From Verrucomicrobia bacterium IMCC26134 (GTDB taxonomy: Bacteria > Verrucomicrobiota > Verrucomicrobiia > Opitutales > Opitutaceae), in contig CP011265.1 in NCBI GenBank assembly GCA_000972765.1, positions 1,054,001-1,118,000 on the forward strand: 64,000 nt of DNA. Reading direction: 5' to 3'. A program made the translations under genes and the position numbers. The notes beneath the pieces are model-generated. The model was not told the DNA's origin, did not search any database, and worked only from the letters and a program-made list of their open reading frames with translations. How positions within the stretch are numbered: the stretch's first letter is position 1; every line of letters starts with the position of its first letter. This document shows positions 8,944 through 18,443 of the stretch, piece after piece.

Positions 8944-10929
8944 TTAGACAGCGCAGGCTTGGACCGGAGTTTTACTGGAGGAGGCCCCATGGGCGCTGGG
9001 GGGCGTGGGGCCGAGGCGATTCCGGATGCGGGCGAGCATGCCGGCGGGTGACAGGCCGTTTGCCTCGCGCAAGGAGGCTTGATTGGTGCCGTGCCCGATG
9101 AAGACGTCGGGCCAGCCGAGCCGTTCGACGGGCACATCCATCCCGGCAGCGGAAAGGGTTTCCAGCACGGCTCCACCGAAACCGCCTGTGATCACGTGGT
9201 CCTCGATCGTAACGATGAGGCGTGCCTGGCTGGCATGGCGCAGCAGGAGTTCCCGGTCGATCGGTTTTACAAAACGCGCGTCGATGACTCCGACCTCGAG
9301 TCCGTCCTGCTTGGAGAGGGTCTCGGCGAGTGCGAGTGCGTCGGCGACCATCGGGCCGAGCGCCCATATCACGACCTCGGATCCAGGGCGGACAACCATC
9401 GCCTGTCCCAGGGGCAGAAGCCCGCGCGCGTTCTTGGCGGCTGCTCCGGTGACAGCGCCGCGGGGGTAGCGAATAAAAGCGGGGCCGTCGTAGGCCAGTG
9501 CGGTCTGGAGCATGTCGACCAGCTCGTGCTCATTGCTCGGGGCCATGATGAGCGCGTGCGGGATGGGACGCAGGTAGGCGAGGTCAAAAACGCCGTGGTG
9601 GGTGGCGCCGTCGTTCGGTGATAGGCCGGCGCGATCCATGCAGAATACGATGGGCAGGCGCTGGAGCGCGACATCATGAATGATGGAGTCGTAGGCGCGC
9701 TGCAGGAAGGTGGAGTAGATGGCCACCACCGGTTTTATGTCCTGGGTGGCGAGGCCGGCGGCGAAGATTACCGCGTGTTCCTCAGCTATGCCGACGTCGA
9801 AAAAGCGCTGGGGCAGGGCGGCGGCGAGGTGGTTGAGTCCCGTGCCGCTCGGCATGGCGGCGGTTATGCCGACGATGCGTTTGTCCGTGCGGGCCAGGCG
9901 GACGAGTTCGTGACCGAAGACATCCTGGTAGTTCGGCGGTGAACCGGGAGCGCCACCCTTGCTCTCGCCTGTAGTGGGATCGAAGGCGCCGAGACCATGG
10001 AACTTTTCCGGATGGGCCCTGGCGGCATCCAATCCCCGGCCTTTTTCGGTAACGATGTGAAGGAGGACGGGCGTATCCGTGTCGCGCGCGAATTCCAGGT
10101 TTTTGATCAAATCATCGAGATTGTGGCCGTTGATAGGACCGATGTAGCGCAGGCCGAATTTCTCGAACAGCGAGGACTCGACGAAGAAGTCCTTTGTCTC
10201 GCGTTTCCATTTGTGCCAGAGCCGGTTCATATCCGGTCCTCCGGGCAGCCCGAGGAAGAATTGCTCGATGTCGTGGTGAACCTTGTTGTAGGTGCGGTTG
10301 GTAGAGAGTTTGGTGAGATATTTGGCGATGGCGCCGACGTTTTTGGCGATGGACCACTCGTTATCGTTCAAGATCACGACCAGACGTTTGGTGGAGGCGA
10401 CGACGTTGTTGAGGGCTTCCAAGGTGATTCCGCAGGTGAAGGCGGCGTCGCCGCAGAGGGCGACAACGTGTTCATCGGTGCCCTTGAGGTCGCGGGCGGT
10501 GGCCATGCCGAGGGCGGCGGAGAGTGCGGTGCCCGCATGTCCTGCGCCGAAGGAATCGTGTGCGCTCTCATCACGGTTGAGAAAGCCGGAGGCGCCGTCG
10601 TTCTGGCGGAGTTTGCGGAAGAATTCGCCCTGGCGGCCAGTCAGGAGCTTGTGAACATATCCCTGATGGGAGACATCGAAGACGAACTTATCCTTGGGCG
10701 TGGAGAAGACTCGATGCAGGGCGATGGTCAACTCCACGACGCCGAGGTTTGGGCCGACGTGGCCGCCGTTGCGGGCGGTGACTTCTATGAGTTCATCCCG
10801 GATCTCTTGGGCGAGTTGCGGTAGTTGCTCCAAGCAGAGCCCTTTGACGTCTTCGGGTGAGCGAATTTGGTCGAGCAAGCGAAGCGGGGAGGGAGGTGCG
10901 GAAGCCGAGGTTTCGGCGGTGGAATTCAT
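8944..10929 (-). CDS. dxs: 1-deoxy-D-xylulose-5-phosphate synthase
   Basis: 661 residues. Condenses pyruvate and glyceraldehyde 3-phosphate with thiamine diphosphate, the first step of the MEP isoprenoid route. Visible family features: GGHVGPNLGVVELT, the ThDP/magnesium motif GDAAFT...N, FGLRYIGPINGH, the catalytic Glu in GIAEEHAVIFAAGLA, YSTFLQRAYDSIIHD and DRAGLSPNDGATHHGVFD. Several motifs diverge from the common form (SHQGYVHK for GHQAYPHK, GAGHAGTALS for GTGHSSTSIS, GDAAFTCGI for GDGALTGGM), suggesting a distinct clade. It lies 29 bases after xseB, an order resembling the xseB-ispA-dxs arrangement of other bacteria but without ispA. Other MEP genes are at 41-46.6 kb. Confidence 0.92.
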   Translation of the reverse strand: MNSTAETSASAPPSPLRLLDQIRSPEDVKGLCLEQLPQLAQEIRDELIEVTARNGGHVGPNLGVVELTIALHRVFSTPKDKFVFDVSHQGYVHKLLTGRQGEFFRKLRQNDGASGFLNRDESAHDSFGAGHAGTALSAALGMATARDLKGTDEHVVALCGDAAFTCGITLEALNNVVASTKRLVVILNDNEWSIAKNVGAIAKYLTKLSTNRTYNKVHHDIEQFFLGLPGGPDMNRLWHKWKRETKDFFVESSLFEKFGLRYIGPINGHNLDDLIKNLEFARDTDTPVLLHIVTEKGRGLDAARAHPEKFHGLGAFDPTTGESKGGAPGSPPNYQDVFGHELVRLARTDKRIVGITAAMPSGTGLNHLAAALPQRFFDVGIAEEHAVIFAAGLATQDIKPVVAIYSTFLQRAYDSIIHDVALQRLPIVFCMDRAGLSPNDGATHHGVFDLAYLRPIPHALIMAPSNEHELVDMLQTALAYDGPAFIRYPRGAVTGAAAKNARGLLPLGQAMVVRPGSEVVIWALGPMVADALALAETLSKQDGLEVGVIDARFVKPIDRELLLRHASQARLIVTIEDHVITGGFGGAVLETLSAAGMDVPVERLGWPDVFIGHGTNQASLREANGLSPAGMLARIRNRLGPTPPSAHGASSSKTPVQACAV

Positions 10930-10958
10930 TTCTGGAAAGCAGGTGGAGGGAGGTCGGT

Positions 10959-11258
10959 TTAGTCTGCGCTCCGCTCATGCGGGAACGGCTCCAGCGCCAC
11001 GGACCCGTCCCTCTGGCGTTTGAGTTGCTCGATCTTGATCTCGGCCGATTTCAATCGCTGCTCACACTGGGCGAGTAACTTGGAGCCTTCCTCGAACTTT
11101 GAGAGCAAGTCGGCGAGCTGGGTGTCGCCTGATTCCATGGCGTCGACGATGGATTCGAGCCGTTTCATGGCACCCTCGAAAGTGAGTTCGGGAAGGTCGG
11201 AGGTCGAGGAGGAGGATGCTTTGGGAGCCACGGTAAAGGGAACAAGTTGAGCAGCCAA
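10959..11258 (-). CDS. xseB: Exodeoxyribonuclease VII small subunit
   Basis: 99 residues, a little longer than the usual 70-85 because of an N-terminal Ser/Ala-rich extension. The core matches XseB: LTFEGAMKRLESIVDAMESG followed by the helical SKFEEGSKLLAQCEQRLKSAE. The small subunit joins XseA to form a single-strand-specific nuclease involved in repair; xseA is not in the window. It leads the minus-strand unit xseB-dxs-O-antigen ligase. The 270-base gap to the divergent sulfite reductase gene holds both promoters but no clear motif. Confidence 0.93.
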   Translation of the reverse strand: MAAQLVPFTVAPKASSSSTSDLPELTFEGAMKRLESIVDAMESGDTQLADLLSKFEEGSKLLAQCEQRLKSAEIKIEQLKRQRDGSVALEPFPHERSAD

Positions 11259-11528
11259 CGGGGCTTTTCAATCACTCTTTGGGGGCGATACAGGGACGGG
11301 CGGCAAATACATGAAGGTCGACAGCGGTAATTCATCGGTTTCTCCGACTTGTGTCGTGAATCTCATACGCTCGTGTAATTAAAAACGGATAGAAGCTGGC
11401 ACGACCTCTTGAATCATTGGCATCTCACTCAACTTACTAAGAATAAGATTTGCCGCTCGCGCGAAACCGCTCACTTTGACTTGTTTCGACCCTTCCCTTT
11501 CGTTCCGTCACGTTTTCGACTCATCACC

Positions 11529-13289
11529 ATGATCTCCGACTCCGCCGCTCCCAAGCCTCTCGCCGCCAACGAGGGTATCAAGACTGCCTCGCGCCACTTG
11601 CGCGGCAATTTGAAATCGGAATTTGCCGACACTTCCACCGCCGTCGTATCTGCCGATAGCGAGCAACTCATCAAGTTTCACGGCACTTATCAGCAGGACG
11701 ACCGCGACCAGCGCATCGCGCTGAAGAAAGCCGGCAAGGACAAGGCCTACTCCTTCATGCTTCGTGTCCGCCTCCCCGCAGGGAAAGCGACCGCCGCCCA
11801 GTGGCTGGTGCTCGACCAGCTCGCCACCGACCTCTGCAGCCCCGCCCTGCGCCTGACCACCCGCCAGACCTTCCAGTTCCACGGTGTCCTCAAGGGCAAC
11901 ATGAAGCCTCTCATCCAGGGCATGCACAAGGTCCTCCTCGACGCCATCGCCGCCTGCGGCGACGTGAACCGCAACGTCATGGCCCCCGTCAACCCCGAGC
12001 AGTCCCCGGTGTTGGAACAAGTTTACCAGGATGCGAAGGGTTGGTCTGAATACGCCCTGCCCAAGACCCGCGCCTACCACGAGATATGGCTCGACGAGGA
12101 GCTCGTCGCCGGCGGCGAACCCGAGGTCGAGACCATGTATGGGGCCACCTATCTGCCGCGCAAATTCAAGACCGGTTTCGCTGTCCCGCCCTCCAACGAC
12201 GTGGACGTCTATTCGCAGGACCTCGGCTTCATCGCCATCATTGAGGGCGGCAAGCTGCTCGGCTACAACGTCACCGTCGGCGGCGGCCTCGGCATGAGCC
12301 ATGGCAATGACGAAACGTTCCCGCGCCTCGCCGACTCGCTCGGCTTCATCACCCGCGATCTGGTTAACAAGATCGGCGACGCCGTCCTCACCACCCAGCG
12401 CGACCACGGCGACCGCACCAACCGCAAACACGCCCGCCTCAAATACACCATCGCCGACCGTGGCATCGAGTGGTTCAAGGCCGAGGTCGAGAATCGCAGC
12501 GGCGTCACCTTCGCGCCCGCCAAGCCCGTCACCTTCACCACCATTCAGGACCCGCACGGCTGGCACCAAAACGCCGACGGCACCTGGTTCTTCGGCCTCC
12601 ATCTGCTCTCCGGTCGCATCAAGGACGTCGCCGGCTGGCCCATGAAAACCGCCCTGCGCGAGGTCGCCGCCGCGCTCGACGGCACCGCCGCCGACTTCCG
12701 CCTCACGCCTTCTCAAAACGTCACCCTCTCCGGCCTCAGCGCCGCGCAAAAATCCGTCGTTGATGCCATCCTCGTCAAACATGGCCTCGACCGTGAGCAC
12801 ATCGGCTCCGGCCTGCGCCTCAACGCGCTCTCCTGTGTCGCTCTTCCTACCTGCGGCCTCGCCCTCGCCGAGAGCGAGCGCGCCCTGCCTGGCATCTTGG
12901 AAAAGTTCGAGACCGTGCTGGAGGAAGCCGGCCTGCGCGACGACGCGATCAGCCTGCGCGTGACCGGCTGCCCCAACGGCTGCGCCCGCCCTTACCTCGC
13001 CGAGATCGGCTTCGTAGGCAAAGCGCCCGGCAAATACGCCCTCTACCTCGGCGCCGCCTACAACGGCACGCGCCTCAACCGCCTCGTCTCCCCCAGCATC
13101 ACGATCGATGACGCTGTAAAACTTCTCGAACCCGTGATCAAGCGCTTCGCCAAGGAGCGCAACACAGGGGAAGGTTTCGGCGACTTCTGCGAGCGCGTGA
13201 TCCTCCCCGTCGACGCGACGTTCCATGTGGTCGGCACCGGCGGCCTCGTGCCGGCGAAGGTCGTCCCCCCCACCGGCCCCACCGCCTGA
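11529..13289 (+). CDS. Sulfite reductase hemoprotein / nitrite-sulfite reductase family
   Basis: 586 residues from ATG 11529. It has the duplicated ferredoxin-like half-domains of the siroheme reductases: LRLTTRQTFQFHG in the first half and the siroheme/4Fe-4S ligands C436-x5-C442 (CVALPTC) and C481-x3-C485 (CPNGC) in the second. The enzyme performs six-electron reduction of sulfite to sulfide in assimilatory sulfur metabolism, similar to CysI. Nitrite is a possible alternative substrate. No flavoprotein partner (CysJ) or other cys gene is adjacent. Ends at a strong bidirectional terminator. Confidence 0.9.
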   Translation: MISDSAAPKPLAANEGIKTASRHLRGNLKSEFADTSTAVVSADSEQLIKFHGTYQQDDRDQRIALKKAGKDKAYSFMLRVRLPAGKATAAQWLVLDQLATDLCSPALRLTTRQTFQFHGVLKGNMKPLIQGMHKVLLDAIAACGDVNRNVMAPVNPEQSPVLEQVYQDAKGWSEYALPKTRAYHEIWLDEELVAGGEPEVETMYGATYLPRKFKTGFAVPPSNDVDVYSQDLGFIAIIEGGKLLGYNVTVGGGLGMSHGNDETFPRLADSLGFITRDLVNKIGDAVLTTQRDHGDRTNRKHARLKYTIADRGIEWFKAEVENRSGVTFAPAKPVTFTTIQDPHGWHQNADGTWFFGLHLLSGRIKDVAGWPMKTALREVAAALDGTAADFRLTPSQNVTLSGLSAAQKSVVDAILVKHGLDREHIGSGLRLNALSCVALPTCGLALAESERALPGILEKFETVLEEAGLRDDAISLRVTGCPNGCARPYLAEIGFVGKAPGKYALYLGAAYNGTRLNRLVSPSITIDDAVKLLEPVIKRFAKERNTGEGFGDFCERVILPVDATFHVVGTGGLVPAKVVPPTGPTA

Positions 13290-13312
13290 GCGAGCGCTCG
13301 TTACTGGCTCAC

Positions 13313-13350
13313 AAAAAGGCCGCCCGGATTATTCCGGGCGGCCTTTTTAT
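13313..13350. terminator. Bidirectional intrinsic terminator between the sulfite reductase gene and ychF
   Basis: Stem GGCCGCCCGGA / TCCGGGCGGCC with a four-base loop, flanked by A-run on the left and T-run on the right, so it can stop transcription in both directions. The two convergent genes end on either side. Confidence 0.9.
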
Positions 13351-13413
13351 TTCCAAGTAGCGTAAGCGCAGCGGGCGTTCGTCCGCTTTTGGCCCGCTGT
13401 CCAAGACCGGCGC

Positions 13414-14514
13414 TCAGGCGCCCGTCTTGAAGAGCGCCACGTCGCCGTCGCGGAAGACGTATTCTTTGCCCTCGAGGCGATACTTGCCGGCGTCGCGCGC
13501 GGCCGCAGTGCTGCCGAGGCGAACGAGGTCCTCATAAGAGACGATTTCCGCCTTGATGAAGCTCTTTTCAAAATCGGTGTGGATGACGCCGGCGGCCTGC
13601 GGGGCCTTCCAGCCCTTTTTGATCGTCCAACAGCGCACTTCTTTTTCACCGGCGGTGAAGTAGGTCTGCAAACCGAGCAGCGAATAACTGCCGCGGATGA
13701 GGTTCGACACGCCGGAATCGGTCACGCCGAGATCTTTTAAAAACTCTTTCGCTTCCTCGGGAGAGAGGTCGATGAGTTCGGCCTCGATGCGGGCGCTGAT
13801 CGGCACGTAGGCGGCGTCGTGGTGGGCTTTCACGAAGGCAGCCACTTTTTGCACGAAGGGATTGGCCTCGGCGTTGGCGAGATCGCTTTCGGCGACGTTG
13901 CAGGCGTAGAGAACGGGCTTGGCGGAAAGGAGCTGGAAGAACTGGAGCAGCTTCTTCTCGTCGTCCGAACACTCGAGGATGTTGGCGGGCTTGTTCTGGT
14001 TGAGATGCGGCACGAGTTTCTCGAGCAGCGCGAACTCGGCCTGTGCATCCTTGTCGCCGGACTTGGCAAGCTTTTGGGTCTTGTTCATCCGCTTCTCGAC
14101 CGCTTCGAGGTCGGCGAGGATGAGCTCGGTGACGATCACCTCGATGTCGCGCACGGGATCCACGCTGCCCATGGTGTGGATAACGTCGGGGTCCTCGAAG
14201 CAGCGCACGACGTGGACGATGGCGTCGGTTTCGCGGATGTTGGCGAGAAACTGGTTGCCGAGGCCTTCGCCCTTGCTGGCGCCGGCGACGAGGCCGGCGA
14301 TATCGACGAACTCGATGGCGGCGGGGATGACGACCTTGGTTTTGGCTATGTCCTTGAGGACGTAGGCGCGATCATCAGGCACCACGACGACCCCCACGTT
14401 GGGGTCGATGGTGCAGAACGGATAGTTCGCGGCCTCGGCCTTGCGGGAGCGAGTGAGGGCGTTGAAGAGAGTGGACTTACCAACGTTGGGGAGACCTACG
14501 ATTCCGGCTTTCAT
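13414..14514 (-). CDS. ychF: Redox-regulated ATPase YchF (Obg-family)
   Basis: 366 residues, the usual length. The N-terminal P-loop GLPNVGKSTLFNALT, DIAGLVAGASKGEGLGNQFLANIRETDAI and the non-canonical NxxE-type nucleotide specificity region are those of YchF, which prefers ATP to GTP. The C-terminal TGS-like domain (TYFTAGEKEVRCWTI... GVIHTDFEKSFIKAE) is intact. A universally conserved translation-associated factor binding ribosomes. Single gene transcribed towards the sulfite reductase gene. Confidence 0.97.
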   Translation of the reverse strand: MKAGIVGLPNVGKSTLFNALTRSRKAEAANYPFCTIDPNVGVVVVPDDRAYVLKDIAKTKVVIPAAIEFVDIAGLVAGASKGEGLGNQFLANIRETDAIVHVVRCFEDPDVIHTMGSVDPVRDIEVIVTELILADLEAVEKRMNKTQKLAKSGDKDAQAEFALLEKLVPHLNQNKPANILECSDDEKKLLQFFQLLSAKPVLYACNVAESDLANAEANPFVQKVAAFVKAHHDAAYVPISARIEAELIDLSPEEAKEFLKDLGVTDSGVSNLIRGSYSLLGLQTYFTAGEKEVRCWTIKKGWKAPQAAGVIHTDFEKSFIKAEIVSYEDLVRLGSTAAARDAGKYRLEGKEYVFRDGDVALFKTGA

Positions 14515-14645
14515 AAGGGTTGAACGTCGCCGCGTGGCGGGGGCAGGGTCAAGGATTGTCTCGCAGCCGAAGCTTTTCCTGGCACTAATAGTAATAATAA
14601 TCCTGCATTCGTGGCCTAAAGCGTTTTTTGCCGCTCAATGGTTGC

Positions 14646-14674
14646 TTGACAAGACGCCGGATGCGCCGTGTTTT
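14646..14674 (+). promoter_or_regulatory. Candidate sigma-70 promoter for rpsP
   Basis: A perfect TTGACA at 14646-14651, a 17-base spacer and a weak -10 hexamer TGTTTT at 14669-14674, about 44 bases before the rpsP start. The -35 match is exact but the -10 matches the consensus at only three positions. Confidence 0.35.
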
Positions 14675-14717
14675 CACACCTTTTCCAAATCACACAGCCC
14701 TCGTCCCATCACCTTAC

Positions 14718-14981
14718 ATGGCCCTTAAAATCCGCCTCTCCCGCATCGGTTCCACTCATAATCCGATCTATCACGTAGTGATCGCCGAAGCCCGTTCACG
14801 TCGTGACGGCGCCGCCACCGAGGTGCTCGGCACCTTCAATCCCCGTGCCAAGAAGGACGCCCTGACCCTTGATCTGGCCCGCGCCGACTACTGGCTCTCC
14901 AAAGGTGCCAAGCCCACCGATACCGCTCATAGCTTGATCAAGAACGCTCGCAAGGCCGCCGCCGCTGCGCCCGCCGCCTGA
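14718..14981 (+). CDS. rpsP: 30S ribosomal protein S16
   Basis: 87 residues from ATG 14718. Opens with the highly conserved MALKIRLSRIGS and contains YHVVIAEARSRRDG and LGTFNP, which define S16. The Ala-rich C-terminus is a usual extension. First gene of the rpsP-trmD-rplS group; rimM, which normally follows, is missing and a terminator hairpin occupies the gap instead. Confidence 0.97.
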   Translation: MALKIRLSRIGSTHNPIYHVVIAEARSRRDGAATEVLGTFNPRAKKDALTLDLARADYWLSKGAKPTDTAHSLIKNARKAAAAAPAA

Positions 14982-15010
14982 GTCTAGTTTAAGCCTACAG
15001 CTCTTTTTCG

Positions 15011-15039
15011 CGCCCCGGATTTATCATCCGGGGCGTTTT
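15011..15039 (+). terminator. Intercistronic terminator/attenuator between rpsP and trmD
   Basis: Perfect 10-base stem CGCCCCGGAT / ATCCGGGGCG, five-base loop TTATC, then TTTT. It ends 12 bases before the trmD start, so trmD and rplS would be expressed below S16 or need read-through or another promoter. Confidence 0.8.
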
Positions 15040-15050
15040 CGTATCTACCC

Positions 15051-15725
15051 ATGCCGCTCCAGATCGATGTCCTGACTCTTTTTCCGAGGATGCTAGAGGG
15101 CTTCCTCGCCGAAAGTATGCTCGGCAAAGCCATTGAGGCGAATTTGCTGGGCGTCGCCGTGCATGACCTTCGCGTCTGGTGCACGGACAAGCACCGCACT
15201 GCCGACGACCGACCTTTTGGTGGTGGCGCTGGTATGGTGATGAAGCCGGAGCCGGTGGTTGCCGCCATCGAACAACTCCAGACTCCCGGTTGCCGTCGCA
15301 TTTATCTGACACCTGACGGCACGCCCTTCTCGGAAAAAATAGCCCGCGATCTGTCCACCGAGCGTCATTTGATTTTCCTGAGCGGTCACTACGAGGGCAT
15401 CGATCAACGCATTCGCGACACCGTAATCGACCAGGAAATCAGCATCGGAGACTATGTGCTCACCAACGGCACTTTACCCGCTGCCGTGGTCATTGACGCG
15501 CTCGCCCGATTTATCCCCGGCGTATTGGGTGAGGAAAAGTCGTTGACACACGAATCTTTCACCGGTCGATTTCTCGACTTTCCTCAATACACGCGTCCCG
15601 CCGAATTCCGGGGCATGTCAGTGCCAAAAGTCTTACTTTCTGGCAACCATGCCGAAATCGAAAAATGGCGGGCTGCGCGAAGTGAAGAAAAAACCCGCCT
15701 CGTCCGACCCGATTTACTCGAATAA
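15051..15725 (+). CDS. trmD: tRNA (guanine-N1-)-methyltransferase
   Basis: 224 residues, normal for TrmD, which methylates G37 next to the anticodon using S-adenosylmethionine. The trefoil-knot SAM site is visible: [30 protein letters not shown] and [14 protein letters not shown]. rplS begins 14 bases downstream, so the two are almost certainly co-transcribed. Confidence 0.96.
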   Translation: MPLQIDVLTLFPRMLEGFLAESMLGKAIEANLLGVAVHDLRVWCTDKHRTADDRPFGGGAGMVMKPEPVVAAIEQLQTPGCRRIYLTPDGTPFSEKIARDLSTERHLIFLSGHYEGIDQRIRDTVIDQEISIGDYVLTNGTLPAAVVIDALARFIPGVLGEEKSLTHESFTGRFLDFPQYTRPAEFRGMSVPKVLLSGNHAEIEKWRAARSEEKTRLVRPDLLE

Positions 15726-15738
15726 CACACCACCCGCC

Positions 15739-16122
15739 ATGAGCCATCCGATCATCAAAGAGATCACTTCCGTCCAGCTGCGCACCGTTCCGTCCTTCAA
15801 GGTCGGCGACGGCGTGAAGGTCCACACCAAGGTCCGCGAAGGTGACAAAGAGCGCACCCAGCTTTTTGCTGGTATCGTCATCGCCCGTAAGGGCCACGGC
15901 ATCCACGAGACCTTCACCGTCCGTCGCATCAGCTACGGCGAGGGCGTGGAGCGCGTATTCCCCGTCAACTCCCCGAACATCGAGAAGATCGAGATCGATC
16001 GCGAGTCCCAGAACGTCCGCGCCCGTCTCTACTATCTCCGCGACCTCAAGGGCAAAGCCGCCATGCAGGTCAAGGCCAAGCGCTTCGAGCGCGCTGTCGC
16101 CGCTCCGGCCGCCACCGCCTAA
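15739..16122 (+). CDS. rplS: 50S ribosomal protein L19
   Basis: 127 residues from ATG 15739. The core [42 protein letters not shown] and RAKLYYLR-like [15 protein letters not shown] are diagnostic of L19. The Ala-rich C-terminal tail is an extension. It ends before a strong terminator. Confidence 0.97.
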   Translation: MSHPIIKEITSVQLRTVPSFKVGDGVKVHTKVREGDKERTQLFAGIVIARKGHGIHETFTVRRISYGEGVERVFPVNSPNIEKIEIDRESQNVRARLYYLRDLKGKAAMQVKAKRFERAVAAPAATA

Positions 16123-16160
16123 GCTTTGCTCCTCTTCAGTCGCCCTCGATGCGACTCCAC

Positions 16161-16191
16161 AAAAACCCGGAATTCATTTCCGGGTTTTTTT
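16161..16191 (+). terminator. Intrinsic terminator after rplS
   Basis: Stem AAAACCCGGAA with TTCCGGGTTTT, loop TTCAT, and a run of T; it closes the trmD-rplS transcript. Confidence 0.88.
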
Positions 16192-16363
16192 GTGTCCGTA
16201 TCAAATCGCACAATCCCGCTCCATAAATCGTCCGCGTCCTTGCCTGAGAGTTTTTTCATAGGCTTTGGGCTTCCCCCGTCGGGCCCGTCGTTTCTAACTG
16301 CTCCTTTCGACTTTCCCCGTCGTTCCGCGTAAACGTTAGCATCACCCTTCATTATCTACTCAT

Positions 16364-18349
16364 ATGGCTCTTAACTTCTCCCTCCTTGCCGTCGCTGCCA
16401 ATCAGGCCCGTGGTCTCGCCATGGATGCCGTGCATAAGTGCAGCTCCGGCCATCTCGGCCTTCCGCTCGGAGCCGCCGAGGTAGGCGCCGCCCTCTACGG
16501 TGGCGCGCTCTCACACTGCCCCAGCGCACCGCGCTGGCTGAACCGCGACCGCTTCGTGCTCTCCGCCGGCCACGGCTCCATGTTCATCTATTCATGGCTC
16601 CATCTCAGCGGCTACGACCTCTCGCTCGACGAGGTGAAGAACTTCCGCCAGCTTCACTCGAAGACTCCCGGCCATCCCGAGTTCCATGAGACTCCCGGCG
16701 TCGAGTGCACCACCGGTCCTCTCGGTCAGGGTATCGCCAACGCGGTCGGCTTCGCTGTGTCCGGCAAGATGGCCGCCGCACGCTTCAACACCGCCGAACA
16801 CACCATTTTCGACAGCCACGTCATCGCACTCGCTGGCGATGGTTGCATGCAGGAAGGCGTCGCCCTCGAGGCCATCTCCTTCGCCGCCCACCAGAAGCTC
16901 GATAACCTCATCCTCATTTTCGACTCCAACGACGTCACCCTCGACGCCATGGCCAACAAGTCGCAGGACGACGACTTCGTGAAGCGCTTCAAGGCCCTCG
17001 GCTGGAACGTCCAGCTCGTCAACGGCCACGATATCGAGGCCGTCGCCCGCGCTATTGCCAAGGCCAAGAAAGCCGTTGGCGCGCCCAACCTCATCATCTC
17101 CAAGACCACCATCGCCAAGGGAATCCCCGAGGTCGCCGGCACCGCGAAGGGCCACGGTGAGGGCGGAGCCAAGTTCATCGACGCCGCCCGCGCCGGTCTC
17201 GGCCTACCCGCCGACCAGCACTTTTACGTCAGCCCCGAGGTCCGCGAGCTCTTCGACGGCCTCAAGAAAAAGTCCGAGCGCACTTACAAAAAGTGGAAAA
17301 AGACCTGCATCGAGTGGGCCGCCGCAAATCCCGACAAGGCTGCCCTCCTTGAGAGCCGTTCCGCAGTCGTCACCGCCGAGGAGCTTTCCACCGTTATTCC
17401 GGCCTTTGCCGCCGACGTGAAGCTGGCATCCCGCGCCGCTGGTCAGCAGGTCCTCCAACCGCTCTCCGCCAAGCTCCCTCTTCTGATCGGTGGCAGCGCC
17501 GACCTCTACGGTTCAACGCTCAACTACATCGCCTCCGACAAGGACTTCGAGCCCGCCAACCTCACCGGCCGCAACGTCCGCTTCGGCATCCGCGAGCACG
17601 CCATGGCCTCCATCGCCAACGGTCTCGCCTACGACGGTATTTTCAAGCCCTCCGTCGCCACCTTCCTGGTGTTTGCCGACTATTCCCGCCCCGCCATGCG
17701 CATCGCCGCGCTGGCCAAACTCCCCGTCACTTACATCTACACCCACGATTCCGTCGGGGTCGGTGAGGACGGCCCCACCCATCAACCGGTCGAGACCATC
17801 TCCGGTCTGCGTGTCATCCCCGGTCTTGATGTCATCCGCCCCGGCGACCCTGAGGAGACTGCCGGTGCATTCGCCGCCGCTCTCAGCCGCAATGATGGCC
17901 CAACGCTCCTCGCGCTCTCGCGCCAGGCCATGCCCATCCTTAACGAGATTCCCGTCGAGGTCCGTCGCTCCGGCGTGCAATACGGCGGCTACGTCGCCAT
18001 CCGCGAGACCGCGGAGCTCACCCACATCCTGCTAGCCACCGGTTCAGAGCTTTCGCTCGCCGTCGCCGCCGCGAAGGTGCTCGGCGCGGGCGTGCGCGTC
18101 GTCTCCATGCCAAGCTTCGAGCGTTTCAAGCGCCAGAGCGCAGGCTACCGCGAGAGCGTGCTGCCCGCAGCCTGCCGTAAGCGTGTCGCCATCGAGGCGG
18201 GCGTCACCGGTCTCTGGTATCAGTTCACCGGTCTCGATGGTAAAGTCATCGGCATCGACCGTTTCGGTATCAGCGCCCCGGGTGGCACGGTCATGAAGGA
18301 ACTCGGCATCACGACCGATGCCGTCGTATCCGCCGCACAGAGCCTCTGA
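16364..18349 (+). CDS. tkt: Transketolase
   Basis: 661 residues, standard length. ThDP- and Mg-dependent two-carbon transfer in the non-oxidative pentose phosphate pathway. Markers: [36 protein letters not shown], the ThDP motif [14 protein letters not shown]...N and the C-terminal [18 protein letters not shown]. Single gene, flanked by terminators on both sides. The 241-base leader holds a TGCCTGAGAG string but no complete TPP riboswitch. Confidence 0.96.
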   Translation: MALNFSLLAVAANQARGLAMDAVHKCSSGHLGLPLGAAEVGAALYGGALSHCPSAPRWLNRDRFVLSAGHGSMFIYSWLHLSGYDLSLDEVKNFRQLHSKTPGHPEFHETPGVECTTGPLGQGIANAVGFAVSGKMAAARFNTAEHTIFDSHVIALAGDGCMQEGVALEAISFAAHQKLDNLILIFDSNDVTLDAMANKSQDDDFVKRFKALGWNVQLVNGHDIEAVARAIAKAKKAVGAPNLIISKTTIAKGIPEVAGTAKGHGEGGAKFIDAARAGLGLPADQHFYVSPEVRELFDGLKKKSERTYKKWKKTCIEWAAANPDKAALLESRSAVVTAEELSTVIPAFAADVKLASRAAGQQVLQPLSAKLPLLIGGSADLYGSTLNYIASDKDFEPANLTGRNVRFGIREHAMASIANGLAYDGIFKPSVATFLVFADYSRPAMRIAALAKLPVTYIYTHDSVGVGEDGPTHQPVETISGLRVIPGLDVIRPGDPEETAGAFAAALSRNDGPTLLALSRQAMPILNEIPVEVRRSGVQYGGYVAIRETAELTHILLATGSELSLAVAAAKVLGAGVRVVSMPSFERFKRQSAGYRESVLPAACRKRVAIEAGVTGLWYQFTGLDGKVIGIDRFGISAPGGTVMKELGITTDAVVSAAQSL

Positions 18350-18380
18350 GGTTTATAAAGCCTTTACCGCTCAAAGCATC

Positions 18381-18409
18381 AGGGCGGACCCGATCGGGTC
18401 CGCCCTTTT
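18381..18409. terminator. Intrinsic terminator between tkt and the GspB-like gene
   Basis: Perfect palindrome with 11-base arms (AGGGCGGACCC / GGGTCCGCCCT) around GATC, then a T-run. The convergent minus-strand gene ends 35 bases away and may share it, although the A-run needed for the reverse direction is absent. Confidence 0.88.
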
Positions 18410-18443
18410 TTTCGACCGTTAAGGTCACCTGCCGGCACGCAGT

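Noticed and set aside
11508-13226. Long open frame (572 codons) antisense to the sulfite reductase gene
   Set aside because: Composition is the Gly/Ala/Asp/Val/Glu-rich shadow expected opposite a GC-biased gene; the sense strand has intact siroheme and Fe-S motifs.
16241-16363. TGCCTGAGAG string before transketolase, suggesting a TPP riboswitch for a TPP-dependent enzyme
   Set aside because: Only the CTGAGA element is found; the second conserved block and pairing arms of the TPP aptamer are missing.
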